From NCBI GenBank assembly GCA_035654795.1, contig DASRWC010000050.1, positions 1 to 50,635 of the forward strand: a DNA stretch of 50,635 nt, given 5' to 3'. The notes beneath the pieces were generated by a model. It was given only the letters and a program-made list of their open reading frames with translations, was not told the origin of the DNA and searched no databases. Made by a program: the position numbers and the translations under genes. This DNA is from JAAYLC01 sp035654795. Lineage in GTDB: Bacteria > Bacteroidota > Bacteroidia > Flavobacteriales > Flavobacteriaceae. Shown here piece by piece: positions 1 to 6,691 of the stretch (position 1 is its first letter; every line of letters begins with the position of its first letter).

Positions 1-99
1 TTCAAAGCGATATAAAAGCTCGGAAAATCCGGGCACTTCACGTTTGGCCTGATTGATGAGTTTGTTTTCTCTTAAATCATCGGGATGTTTTTTTTGTAG
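1..99 (-). pseudogene. Unidentified coding fragment at window edge
   Basis: Reading the minus strand from 99 down to 1 gives an open frame of about 33 codons that runs off the window edge. It contains the stretch VPGFSELLYRF, which reads like a real protein. The frame begins right after a TGA at 100-102 and has no ATG, GTG or TTG near its start, so the visible part looks like a 5'-truncated gene. I do not recognise the family. A truncation next to the hairpin-flanked cassette at 171-1031 would fit insertion damage, but that is inference. Confidence 0.3.
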
Positions 100-143
100 T
101 CATAATTAATAGTTTTAAAGTATATTAGCAAGATACTTAAAGG

Positions 144-162
144 TTCGGTTAGTGCTACCGAA
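144..162. other. Small hairpin TTCGGT/ACCGAA
   Basis: TTCGGT (144-149) and ACCGAA (157-162) form a 6-bp stem around a 7-nt loop, just left of the cassette-flanking repeat. No T-run follows on either strand, so it is not a convincing terminator. It may be part of the flanking repeat. Confidence 0.35.
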
Positions 163-170
163 GGTTTAGT

Positions 171-265
171 TCAACAAGGGTTTTGCAAGAGAGCGGGGTT
201 ACGGCTTGAATCGAATTTCAGTTTCCTGAAACCGCTCCTTCGCCTATACTCAATCGTTACAGGCC
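171..265. repeat. Left attC-like imperfect hairpin flanking parDE
   Basis: The repeat opens with AACAAG and the 19-bp direct repeat GGTTTTGCAAGAGAGCGGG (179-197). It folds through GAGCGG (191-196) with CCGCTC (232-237) and an inner perfect stem TTTCAG/CTGAAA (216-231), and it ends with GTTACAGGCC (256-265). That last decamer is the exact reverse complement of the decamer opening the right copy at 906. An imperfect hairpin with conserved short ends resembles an integron attC site, but the ends do not fit the classical GTTRRRY core exactly, and no integrase lies in the window. Confidence 0.5.
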
Positions 266-293
266 AGCTAAAACAATTTCCTTCCAAAATATA

Positions 294-323
294 TTGTTGA
301 ATTACCCAAAAATGGTAACTTTG
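294..323 (+). promoter_or_regulatory. parDE promoter with overlapping operator-like palindrome
   Basis: TTG (294-296), exactly 19 nt, then TAACTTTG (316-323) matches the Bacteroidota sigma promoter. TTACC (302-306) and GGTAA (314-318) form an inverted repeat that overlaps the -7 element. This is where a ParD-type antitoxin would autorepress. The promoter lies inside the cassette, so the genes carry their own promoter. Confidence 0.7.
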
Positions 324-339
324 AGATAAAAAGAATAAA

Positions 340-591
340 ATGGGACGAAACACATCAATATCACTCGGAAATTATTTTGAAAGCTTCGTGAAAAATCGAA
401 TAACAGAAGGCCGTTATAAGAACGCTAGTGAAGTTATTCGTGCAGGATTACGATTATTGGAAGAACGGGAAAATAAAGTGCAAGCTCTAAAAAATGCCAT
501 TCAAGAAGGAATTGACAGTGGAATCAATGAAGATTTTGACGCCGATGGGTTTCTAAACAAACTAAAAACCCGAAAGCATAGTAATGGCTAA
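340..591 (+). CDS. parD: ParD-type antitoxin (type II TA)
   Basis: This is an 83-residue protein of the ParD/CopG ribbon-helix-helix antitoxin family. Its N-terminal part (about residues 1-45) contains SISLGNYFESFV and the hallmark ASEVIRAGLRLLEE, which form the DNA-binding strand and helices. The polar C-terminal half would wrap the toxin. Antitoxins of this family neutralise ParE and repress their own promoter, consistent with the TTACC/GGTAA palindrome over the -7 box. The ATG at 340 lies 17 nt after the -7 element and is the only reasonable start. The stop overlaps the toxin start by 8 nt, indicating translational coupling. Length and organisation are typical for the family. Confidence 0.9.
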   Translation: MGRNTSISLGNYFESFVKNRITEGRYKNASEVIRAGLRLLEERENKVQALKNAIQEGIDSGINEDFDADGFLNKLKTRKHSNG

Positions 592-883
592 ATACCACTT
601 AACAAATAGAGCCACTTCGGATTTATTGGACATTTGGGATTACACCGTCGAAACTTGGTCTAAAAAACAAGCCGAAAAATATTACAATCAACTAATTGGA
701 ACTTGTAAACAAATCGCGGAAAACCCGGAAATAGGAAAAGAATATTTTGAAGTTAAAAAGGAGCTCTTAGGACTAAAAACAGGAAGACATATCATTTTTT
801 ATGAGAAACTTAGTCTGAATGAAATAAGGGTTATCAGAATCCTGCACGAAAGAATGGACTTGGAAAATAGAATCGGCGATTAA
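584..883 (+). CDS. parE: ParE/RelE-superfamily toxin
   Basis: This 99-residue protein has the ParE/RelE fold signature: an N-terminal strand and helix (LTNRATSDLLDIWDYTVE), a second helix with KKQAEKYYNQL, and a C-terminal sheet with GLKTGRHIIFYEK and VIRILHERMD. ParE toxins of this type usually poison DNA gyrase, and RelE-type relatives cleave mRNA; the sequence alone does not decide between these. It overlaps parD by 8 nt and ends 22 nt before the right-hand repeat. The gene is intact and of normal family length. The flanking hairpins suggest the pair arrived as one mobile unit. Confidence 0.9.
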   Translation: MAKYHLTNRATSDLLDIWDYTVETWSKKQAEKYYNQLIGTCKQIAENPEIGKEYFEVKKELLGLKTGRHIIFYEKLSLNEIRVIRILHERMDLENRIGD

Positions 884-905
884 AAGAACATTATGGAAAA
901 TAACC

Positions 906-1031
906 GGCCTGTAACAAGCGGTTTTGCAAGAGAGCGGGTAAACGTCTTCGATTGGACGTTTCGAGTAAAATAAAAGTTCCATCTTCCAATGAAAAATAGT
1001 GCTAAAAATCCGCTCCCTCGCAAAGCCGCCG
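906..1031. repeat. Right attC-like imperfect hairpin flanking parDE
   Basis: The repeat starts with GGCCTGTAAC (906-915), then AACAAG and the same 19-bp direct repeat as the left copy (920-938). The outer arm at about 919-937 pairs with an arm at about 1010-1029 (CCGCTCCCTCGCAAAGCCGC) with three non-Watson-Crick positions in 20. A nested perfect stem AAACGTC/GACGTTT spans 940-961. The design matches the left copy, while the interior differs. Nothing coding is seen from here to 1207. Confidence 0.5.
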
Positions 1032-1207
1032 GACGTCAAACTGTCTAAAAACTCTCGTCTCCAATATACTATAGAATTTTCGGATTATTCACCTTCTTCT
1101 TCGGTCTTCTTAAGGTCGTCCGGCTATTCTAAAATCCCACAAAAGTGGTATGGTGCCCGTGGTTATCCTCATATAATTTAGCTTCAAAATTTCTAAACAA
1201 CATTACC

Positions 1208-1831
1208 ATGAAAAAAATTATTCTTTTATCCTTTCTTCTTTTATCCTTTACCGTCTTTTCGCAGGAAGAAGAAGTTTCTTATGCATCCTCATCCGGTTCG
1301 GGCAAAAGTATTCGGCCGCTACGTGTGGGATTAAAACTCGGGGTGCCCTCTTTCGGAACTTTTAATGCGGAATATGTGACCCCTCTTTTAGAGGATCGTG
1401 TAGCCGCCAGTATTGATTATATGCCTCTGAATATCACCTTTGGCGATCAGAAATTAAACATCTCTGCTGTTGAGTTTGGGAGTAATATTTATTTCAGTGC
1501 CAACAAAGGACGGGGATTCTATGGCGGACTAAGCTACTTTTCGTTTAACAGTGACTTGACCTGGAGTGACATTGACTTTGACAACGGAACTACCGGAGAT
1601 GGTATGGCACGTTTTAAATACAGTACTTTTAACGTTAAACTTGGTGTTAAATTAGGCCGCACTTTTTATTTCCGATCTGAAGTGGGCTATGGCTTTGGAA
1701 AAGTTGGGGATAAAATTGTTCTTACCGGTGGTCCGGGACAGGTTGCCACTGAAGATCTTCCCCCTATTCCGGGTATGGGTGCATCGGGCGTGCTCGTATT
1801 CAATATCGGATTTGGGGTAGGTTTCTTATAA
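1208..1831 (+). CDS. Outer-membrane beta-barrel protein, small
   Basis: This is a 207-residue secreted protein starting at the ATG at 1208; an upstream in-frame GTG/ATG extension has no signal-peptide character. A Sec signal (MKKIILLSFLLLSFTVFSQ) leads into a short acidic/serine linker. It is followed by alternating aromatic and polar strands (VGLKLGVPSF, FYGGLSYFSF, FNVKLGVKLG, YFRSEVGYGF), ending in FGVGFL as expected for an outer-membrane barrel of roughly eight strands. No enzymatic motif is visible, and substrate or role cannot be assigned. It converges with the YceI-like gene 18 nt downstream. Confidence 0.7.
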   Translation: MKKIILLSFLLLSFTVFSQEEEVSYASSSGSGKSIRPLRVGLKLGVPSFGTFNAEYVTPLLEDRVAASIDYMPLNITFGDQKLNISAVEFGSNIYFSANKGRGFYGGLSYFSFNSDLTWSDIDFDNGTTGDGMARFKYSTFNVKLGVKLGRTFYFRSEVGYGFGKVGDKIVLTGGPGQVATEDLPPIPGMGASGVLVFNIGFGVGFL

Positions 1832-1849
1832 AAAAGGAATAAATCGAGA

Positions 1850-2416
1850 TTAGGCTTTTACATGAAGATGGAAGTCAATCTCGATTTCTTCTTTAATTAC
1901 AATCATTCCAAAGAGTTTTTTAGGTGCTTCGAGATCAAAATCTGAAATGCGGAGTTGCCATTTTCCGGAATATTTCTTTTGGCAGGAAGGATCTACTTCT
2001 AATGGGAATTGATATATTTTACTTTTCCCGGCTATCGATAATTGTACTTTAACCATCGCCAACCTATCGTTTACCTGCTCTTTATAAAGAAGCTTTATTT
2101 CTATTTGCGGATGGTTTTCCGATTTTAAAAGTGTTTGGAAATCCTTGTTGATCCCTTTATTGCCGCAGTCAAAACCACTGTTTGGAATTTGGAGTACAGC
2201 ATCCTGAAAACGGATTCCGTTTTCTATATTACGCAGAGATATAAATCCGCTCCGGTTGAGGAGTCGGGAATTAAAGTCACATTCAAAAACATTGACGTTG
2301 GTTTTGCCCTTTATTTTCAAAGAACTTGTATTTAAAATTTCGATATGCCGTTTTTCCTCAGGAACCTGGGCAAGGGTTGAGAAACCAAACAGTAGCAATA
2401 GATATAAATACTTCAT
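1850..2416 (-). CDS. YceI-like periplasmic protein
   Basis: This is a 188-residue protein with a clear signal peptide (MKYLYLLLLFGFSTLAQ). The mature part has YceI/lipocalin-like features: an N-terminal LKIKGKTNVNVFEC strand, a central GINKDFQTLLKSENHPQIEIKL segment matching the position of the YceI lysine/histidine loop, and a C-terminal FGMIVIKEEIEIDFHL strand. YceI proteins form a small barrel that binds isoprenoid-type lipids in the periplasm. This copy is more divergent than the one at 3798 and contains three cysteines in the mature part. It is the last gene of a minus-strand YceI/porin/YceI cluster, separated from the porin gene by a strong hairpin. Confidence 0.7.
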   Translation of the reverse strand: MKYLYLLLLFGFSTLAQVPEEKRHIEILNTSSLKIKGKTNVNVFECDFNSRLLNRSGFISLRNIENGIRFQDAVLQIPNSGFDCGNKGINKDFQTLLKSENHPQIEIKLLYKEQVNDRLAMVKVQLSIAGKSKIYQFPLEVDPSCQKKYSGKWQLRISDFDLEAPKKLFGMIVIKEEIEIDFHLHVKA

Positions 2417-2430
2417 ACTTTGAAAGGTGT

Positions 2431-2458
2431 GGATTAGGCGGAGGCATCCGCCTAATCC
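2431..2458 (-). other. Perfect 12-bp hairpin between porin and YceI-like genes
   Basis: GGATTAGGCGGA (2431-2442) pairs perfectly with TCCGCCTAATCC (2447-2458) around a GGCA loop. It sits right after the porin stop and 14 nt before the next gene's start. No T-run follows on the minus strand, so it looks more like an mRNA-stabilising or processing hairpin than an intrinsic terminator. It could set different expression levels for the flanking genes. Confidence 0.6.
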
Positions 2459-2470
2459 ATTCTTTTATGT

Positions 2471-3763
2471 TTAAAAACTAATTACGGCCTCCAACATAAT
2501 TCCGTCAAACTGTCCGCCGTTTCGAAGATCAGCTTTTGGGAATCCTTCATACTTTTGATTTACGTATTCCAATTTCGTCAAAATATTCTTTGTCATAAAC
2601 CATCCTGCCGCAAGATTAAAACGGGTGATATCGATATCAGAACCTCCGGCCATCTCTCCCGAAACTTGGTTATAACGTCCTCCTACATATATATTTTCAG
2701 AAGGACCAAATCTGTATAACAATTCAGCCGCATACTGGGTAAAGCTTCTTGAATCGGCTTCTGCATTAGCTTTTCCGCTTGCTCTTTCGAATGTGCCAAA
2801 GAACTCGAGTCCGTTGTACTTCAAAAACGGATTGATCATAAAGGCTGTAAGTTCGTTACGCAATCCGGGGTTGAATCTTCCTGATGTAAAGTTGCCTGCA
2901 GAAGTAGCTCCTTCAGGTTCCATTACGAAATAGTATCTTGATCCCGCTCTGTCGCCGCCATACAGGTAGGCATTGGCGCTTTTATTGGTATGGTATAGAG
3001 AGCCTGTCAGTCTAACACGCAGTTGGTCGTCCAGCTGTTTGTCATATCCTAATTTCGCAATTAATGACGGATCTGTGGTGTCAGGGTTATTAACAGCTTG
3101 ATTAAGTTTCCCGTTTGTAGCTCCTATCATTCCGATAAACCCCTTATTGAAGTAGTAGATTTCTGCTCCAACTTCTGTAGTGAAAGCGTCCATAATGAGA
3201 TTCCCGACGAATGGATTGTATAGAGCCATGGCATTGTCACTTCTTCTAAAGTGGGCATCACCATAGTTATTCTCCATATGTCCTATTTTGATTCTCATAT
3301 TCTTCATTACATTATCCAAGAAACCTTCACTTATAAAATTAAGGTTATCAATTTGGATATAGCCTCCTTTTACATATGGCTCAGGATGATGACGTGAAGA
3401 AAGGTATGTTCTCAAGTGCATACTAATTCCGTCATAAAGCATGACATCCAGGTCAAGGTTTGCTGTAGCTAAGTTGAAATTTTTTCCGATTTCGATCAAT
3501 TCAACCTTATTTCCGTCACTTGCAAAAACTTCTCCGGTGCTTTTATGGTCTAATCCTTGAAATTGCAAAGCAAATGCTCCGCCAATACGAACATCTAAAC
3601 CATCAAACGACGTAGCAGTGTCTTTTGCCGGTTCAAAAATATTTATTGCCCGTTGGTCCGGAAATCGATAGTTATAAAAATCTCTTTTGTTACGCTCTTG
3701 AGCGAAGGATTGCGCTACAGTGAGTAGGAGAATTGCGCTAAAAATGTTAATTAGTTTTTTCAT
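2471..3763 (-). CDS. Outer-membrane porin (OprO/P-like barrel)
   Basis: This is a 430-residue protein with a signal peptide (MKKLINIFSAILLLTVAQSFAQ) and a long series of amphipathic strands with aromatic girdles, ending in LEAVISF with the terminal phenylalanine typical of outer-membrane barrels. Segments such as MKNMRIKIGHMENNYGDAHF and YRFGPSENIYVGGRYNQVSG resemble phosphate-selective-porin-like proteins common in Bacteroidota. The substrate cannot be read from the sequence. It lies between two YceI-family genes on the same strand, 34 nt downstream of the first. That suggests a shared transcript and a joint envelope function. Confidence 0.7.
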   Translation of the reverse strand: MKKLINIFSAILLLTVAQSFAQERNKRDFYNYRFPDQRAINIFEPAKDTATSFDGLDVRIGGAFALQFQGLDHKSTGEVFASDGNKVELIEIGKNFNLATANLDLDVMLYDGISMHLRTYLSSRHHPEPYVKGGYIQIDNLNFISEGFLDNVMKNMRIKIGHMENNYGDAHFRRSDNAMALYNPFVGNLIMDAFTTEVGAEIYYFNKGFIGMIGATNGKLNQAVNNPDTTDPSLIAKLGYDKQLDDQLRVRLTGSLYHTNKSANAYLYGGDRAGSRYYFVMEPEGATSAGNFTSGRFNPGLRNELTAFMINPFLKYNGLEFFGTFERASGKANAEADSRSFTQYAAELLYRFGPSENIYVGGRYNQVSGEMAGGSDIDITRFNLAAGWFMTKNILTKLEYVNQKYEGFPKADLRNGGQFDGIMLEAVISF

Positions 3764-3797
3764 AAAAATAGGTTTTTAGGTTTTTGTATCTGATTTG

Positions 3798-4379
3798 TTA
3801 TTTGGAGAAAGTACTGTCAAAACTGACTGTGACCTGATCTCCTGTTGTAATGGTTCCCATCAAAGCCTTTGGAGGATCAACATTATAGGTTGTCATTTTT
3901 AATTTTTGACTGCCACTAATTTGTATTTTGCCCGGAAAAACTTTGGCATTAAAAGAAACATCAATATTTCTTTCGGTGCCGGCTATTGAAAGACTGCCAA
4001 CACCCGAAACTCTATAAGTATCTGTTCCGACAGTTTCAATTTTATTTGTTTTTTTAAGCTTGAAATGGATTTTTTTATGCTTATCTGTTTTTAAAGCTTT
4101 GTAAGTGTTTTTATCCATTGTAGCTTTCCCGCTCTTTAGGGTTTCGGGATTTAACTCAAATTCAAGCAAGGATATCTCCAGAAGTTTCCCATCTGATACG
4201 TCTGCTTTTAACTTTCCGAATTGACTTGTGGACGTAATGTCCCAATCGTGGAGATTTGAAGTTCCATCAACCTTTACAACTGATGCTCCCGGCTTTAAGG
4301 TGAACACCTGGGCCTGCAACGAGAAGCTCGCTAAGACTACTAAGAGTGCAGTTACTGTGGATTTGATTTTGATTTTCAT
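3798..4379 (-). CDS. YceI family protein
   Basis: This 193-residue protein has a signal peptide ending near SLQAQ and the canonical YceI features: VDGTSNLHDWDI near the N terminus, the KMDKNTYKALKTDKHKKIHFKL-type loop in the middle (TMDKNTYKALK, 13 residues before FKLKKTNKI), GVGSLSIAGTERNIDVSF, and the C-terminal DPPKALMGTI strand. YceI proteins bind long isoprenoid or quinone-like lipids in a periplasmic lipocalin-like barrel. It is first in the minus-strand cluster, 34 nt ahead of the porin gene. Its promoter region carries a Crp/Fnr-like site, so regulation by respiration or stress is plausible but inferred. Confidence 0.85.
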   Translation of the reverse strand: MKIKIKSTVTALLVVLASFSLQAQVFTLKPGASVVKVDGTSNLHDWDITSTSQFGKLKADVSDGKLLEISLLEFELNPETLKSGKATMDKNTYKALKTDKHKKIHFKLKKTNKIETVGTDTYRVSGVGSLSIAGTERNIDVSFNAKVFPGKIQISGSQKLKMTTYNVDPPKALMGTITTGDQVTVSFDSTFSK

Positions 4380-4403
4380 GTTGATTGCTTTTTTAATTCA
4401 ACA

Positions 4404-4447
4404 TAAAAGTACTGTCGTATAATGGAGGTCTTTATGACATTTATCAA
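4404..4447 (-). promoter_or_regulatory. YceI operon promoter with Crp/Fnr-like site
   Basis: On the minus strand, TTGATAAATGTCAT (4447-4434) has the TGA-N6-TCA core of Crp/Fnr-type sites. It lies upstream of TACTTTTA (4411-4404), a near match to the TAnnTTTG -7 box. The centre of the site falls roughly 43 nt upstream of the expected transcription start, where a class II activator binds. Only one half-site fits the FNR consensus TTGAT well. Confidence 0.45.
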
Positions 4448-4505
4448 GGTATGAAACATCTCTCATAACCAATGACAATGGTCAATCTTTACGTTTCAGT
4501 TGGGC

Positions 4506-4538
4506 AAAAAAAAAGAGTTGCTCACTCCGCAACTCTTT
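4506..4538 (-). terminator. Terminator after acyl-CoA dehydrogenase
   Basis: A perfect 10-bp stem, AAAGAGTTGC (4512-4521) with GCAACTCTTT (4529-4538), has a 7-nt loop. On the minus strand it is followed by a run of nine T (4514-4506). It lies 19 nt beyond the acyl-CoA dehydrogenase stop. Confidence 0.9.
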
Positions 4539-4557
4539 CTTTTTGGGGTCCATCTTT

Positions 4558-5724
4558 TTACACTGCAGGTTTATATTCTTTGCCTTCAATGACCATTTTT
4601 GCAATGATTTCTCTAAGAATTTCAGAGGTTCCTCCTCCAATGGGGCCAAGACGGCTATCTCTAAGCATTCGTGCCAACGGGTAGTCTTCCATATAGCCAT
4701 AGCCTCCCAAAAATTGCAAGCATTCTGTCATTACTTCATCCGCCACTTTGGTAGAAAGGAGTTTGCTCATCGTGGCCTCTTTTGTTACGTACTCTCCATC
4801 ATTCAGGCGTTTGGCGGTAACATAATTAAAGGTTTTGCACATCTCCACTTCGCTGGCCAATTGTGCCACGCGATGTCTAAGGGCTTGGAAGGTGGATATA
4901 CTTTTTCCGAAAGCAAATCTGTCTTTCATGTACTGGATGGTATAATCTAAGGCAAACTCACTTCTGGCATGAGCATTTATTCCCATCACCAGTCTTTCCA
5001 GCGCGAAATGCTGCATTATGTATGGGAATCCCATATTTTCTTCTCCCATTAGGTTTGAAGCCGGTATTTCCACATTGTCAAATGCGATCTCGGCTGTGTC
5101 ACTGGCTCTCCAGCCTAATTTATCAAGTTTTGTAGCTGTAATTCCCGGGGTGTCCCGATCCATTACAAAAATGCTCACTCCTTTGTTTCCTGCTTCGGGA
5201 GAGGTTTTGGCAGCAACTATTAAATAGTCACTATAAACTCCATTGGTGATGAATGTTTTCGATCCGTTAATTATATAGGTATCTTCTTTTTTCACGGCAG
5301 TTGTCCGCATTCCGGCTACGTCACTTCCTCCAAAGGGTTCTGTAATACACAAGCAACCAATCATTTCACCGGTGATGCTGGGAACTAAATATTTTTCTTT
5401 CTGTTCTTGATTGGCTTCTTTTTTTAGGTGAGTCATAGCCAAATATGCGTGTGCCCACATTGCTGCGGCAAATCCACCTGAATTTACCCGTTGTAATTCC
5501 TCAAGAAAAATTACAGTGTAAAATAAATCCAAATCCAGTCCTCCATATTCCTCAGGTTGATAAATTCCGAAATATCCCATCTCGCCAAATTTCTCCCATA
5601 TGAATCGCTCTATGGTTCCGGTTTTTTCCCATTTTTCAATATGTGGGACTACTTCTTTTTGTAAAAACTCACGAAGACTTTTTCTAAAAGCAAGATGTTC
5701 TTCTGTAAAATATAAATTGTCCAT
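4558..5724 (-). CDS. Acyl-CoA dehydrogenase
   Basis: This is a 388-residue flavoprotein of the acyl-CoA dehydrogenase family, normal length. It catalyses FAD-dependent alpha-beta oxidation of acyl-CoA. Visible are the N-terminal helical domain, the FAD/substrate signature CITEPFGGSD (about 126-135), NGSKTFITNG (153-162), and the C-terminal signature LGGYGYMEDYPLARMLRD followed by GPIGGGTSEILR. The usual EGT glutamate near the C terminus is replaced (GGT), whereas Glu243 in ALERL matches the alternative catalytic-base position of isovaleryl/long-chain enzymes. Branched-chain or long-chain substrates are therefore more likely, by inference. It has its own promoter and a strong terminator. Confidence 0.9.
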   Translation of the reverse strand: MDNLYFTEEHLAFRKSLREFLQKEVVPHIEKWEKTGTIERFIWEKFGEMGYFGIYQPEEYGGLDLDLFYTVIFLEELQRVNSGGFAAAMWAHAYLAMTHLKKEANQEQKEKYLVPSITGEMIGCLCITEPFGGSDVAGMRTTAVKKEDTYIINGSKTFITNGVYSDYLIVAAKTSPEAGNKGVSIFVMDRDTPGITATKLDKLGWRASDTAEIAFDNVEIPASNLMGEENMGFPYIMQHFALERLVMGINAHARSEFALDYTIQYMKDRFAFGKSISTFQALRHRVAQLASEVEMCKTFNYVTAKRLNDGEYVTKEATMSKLLSTKVADEVMTECLQFLGGYGYMEDYPLARMLRDSRLGPIGGGTSEILREIIAKMVIEGKEYKPAV

Positions 5725-5769
5725 TTCTTTCTATAAACCTTTAATTTTGAGGCAATAAGCTCCTTCTTT

Positions 5770-6639
5770 TTATTCAATCGACAAATATAATTGAATTTGC
5801 TTAAATTTTGATTCCGATATACCCGGGACTTTTTGTAAATCTTCGAGATTGTCTATGGTACCTCTCAGTTTTCTGAATTCCCATATTTTCTTGGCAAGCT
5901 CATATGACACACCGGGAATAGTAGCCAAATCTGAAGCTGATGCTCTATTCACATTTATTACTATTATTTCTTTTGGTGTTTTGACCGTAAAAAGTTCTTT
6001 TATGCGTTCCACCACTTCGGGCTCCATACCATAAACGTTTAACAATTGGTTGTCATCAGAGAATCCGCCCAATTGGTTTCTATAATTAATGATCCTTTCA
6101 CTAAACACTTTTCCTATTCCTCTCACCTGTTGCAGTTCTTCGGCGGTAGCCTCATTCAGATCAATTTTTGCAAGTTGCGTCTTTTTTTGACTACTATACC
6201 GGCTATTGAAATTCTTGCGTTTTGGATTTTCAACCCATTCCGGAAATTTAAATAATGGACTTATCACTGCCAATAAAGAATCTGATATCCCTGTCACTTC
6301 TTTAAACTGTTCGGCTGAATTTACCCATTTCCCGGCAGCTCTGTATGCTACTAATCTGTCTATTTCATGGACAGACATTCCCAGTGCATTTCCTTTAAAA
6401 TCGGTTATATAATTAGGATTAAAGGGTTTTGCTTTTTGTTTTTGTTCTGCTTGGTTCTTCTTTATTGAGTCTATCTCACGTTGAAGAGCAACAATTTCCG
6501 GAGAAGAAGTATCTAAAATGGGTTCTGTTGAAAAATTTACGAGTTTAAAAGCTACTAATCCGGCAGCAATGATAGTCAAGAGAATCACGATCTCCCTTCG
6601 TTGTTCTTTCTTGTATATTAAATGAGATTTCAATTTCAT
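5770..6639 (-). CDS. ComEA-like helix-hairpin-helix protein
   Basis: This 289-residue protein starts at the ATG at 6639; the longer frame begins with TTG and adds only three residues. A charged N terminus and one membrane helix (about 17-35, IVILLTIIAAGLVAFKLV) anchor it. A linker rich in K and Q follows, then three helix-hairpin-helix repeats, with KIDLNEATAEELQQVRGIGKVFSERIINYR and INVNRASASDLATIPGVSYELAKKI as the clearest (quoted here as family-typical cores NEATAEELQQVRGIG and NRASASDLATIPGVS). Such proteins bind DNA non-specifically and, as ComEA, act in DNA uptake. No other competence gene lies nearby, so the role is inferred from the domain alone. It lies between the symporter and dehydrogenase genes on the same strand. 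Confidence 0.8.
   Translation of the reverse strand: MKLKSHLIYKKEQRREIVILLTIIAAGLVAFKLVNFSTEPILDTSSPEIVALQREIDSIKKNQAEQKQKAKPFNPNYITDFKGNALGMSVHEIDRLVAYRAAGKWVNSAEQFKEVTGISDSLLAVISPLFKFPEWVENPKRKNFNSRYSSQKKTQLAKIDLNEATAEELQQVRGIGKVFSERIINYRNQLGGFSDDNQLLNVYGMEPEVVERIKELFTVKTPKEIIVINVNRASASDLATIPGVSYELAKKIWEFRKLRGTIDNLEDLQKVPGISESKFKQIQLYLSIE
5782..5789 (-). promoter_or_regulatory. -7 element of acyl-CoA dehydrogenase promoter
   Basis: TATATTTG read on the minus strand, inside the last codons of the ComEA-like gene and 57 nt before the dehydrogenase start. It fits TAnnTTTG; no clear TTG partner was found. Confidence 0.55.
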
Positions 6640-6691
6640 AGAAAGCAAAATTTCTCATCCTTATCAAGCTTAAAGGGATTAAGAAGCCGTG

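Noticed and set aside
171..353. Open frame of 60 codons on the minus strand
   Set aside because: It lies across the left repeat and the parD promoter and shows no protein-like character.
999..1207. Open frame continuing from the right repeat into the beta-barrel gene
   Set aside because: The signal peptide begins at 1208; the upstream part covers the repeat arm and has no conserved features.
2135..2335. Plus-strand frame inside the YceI-like gene
   Set aside because: It is antisense to a well-supported gene and shows no family features.
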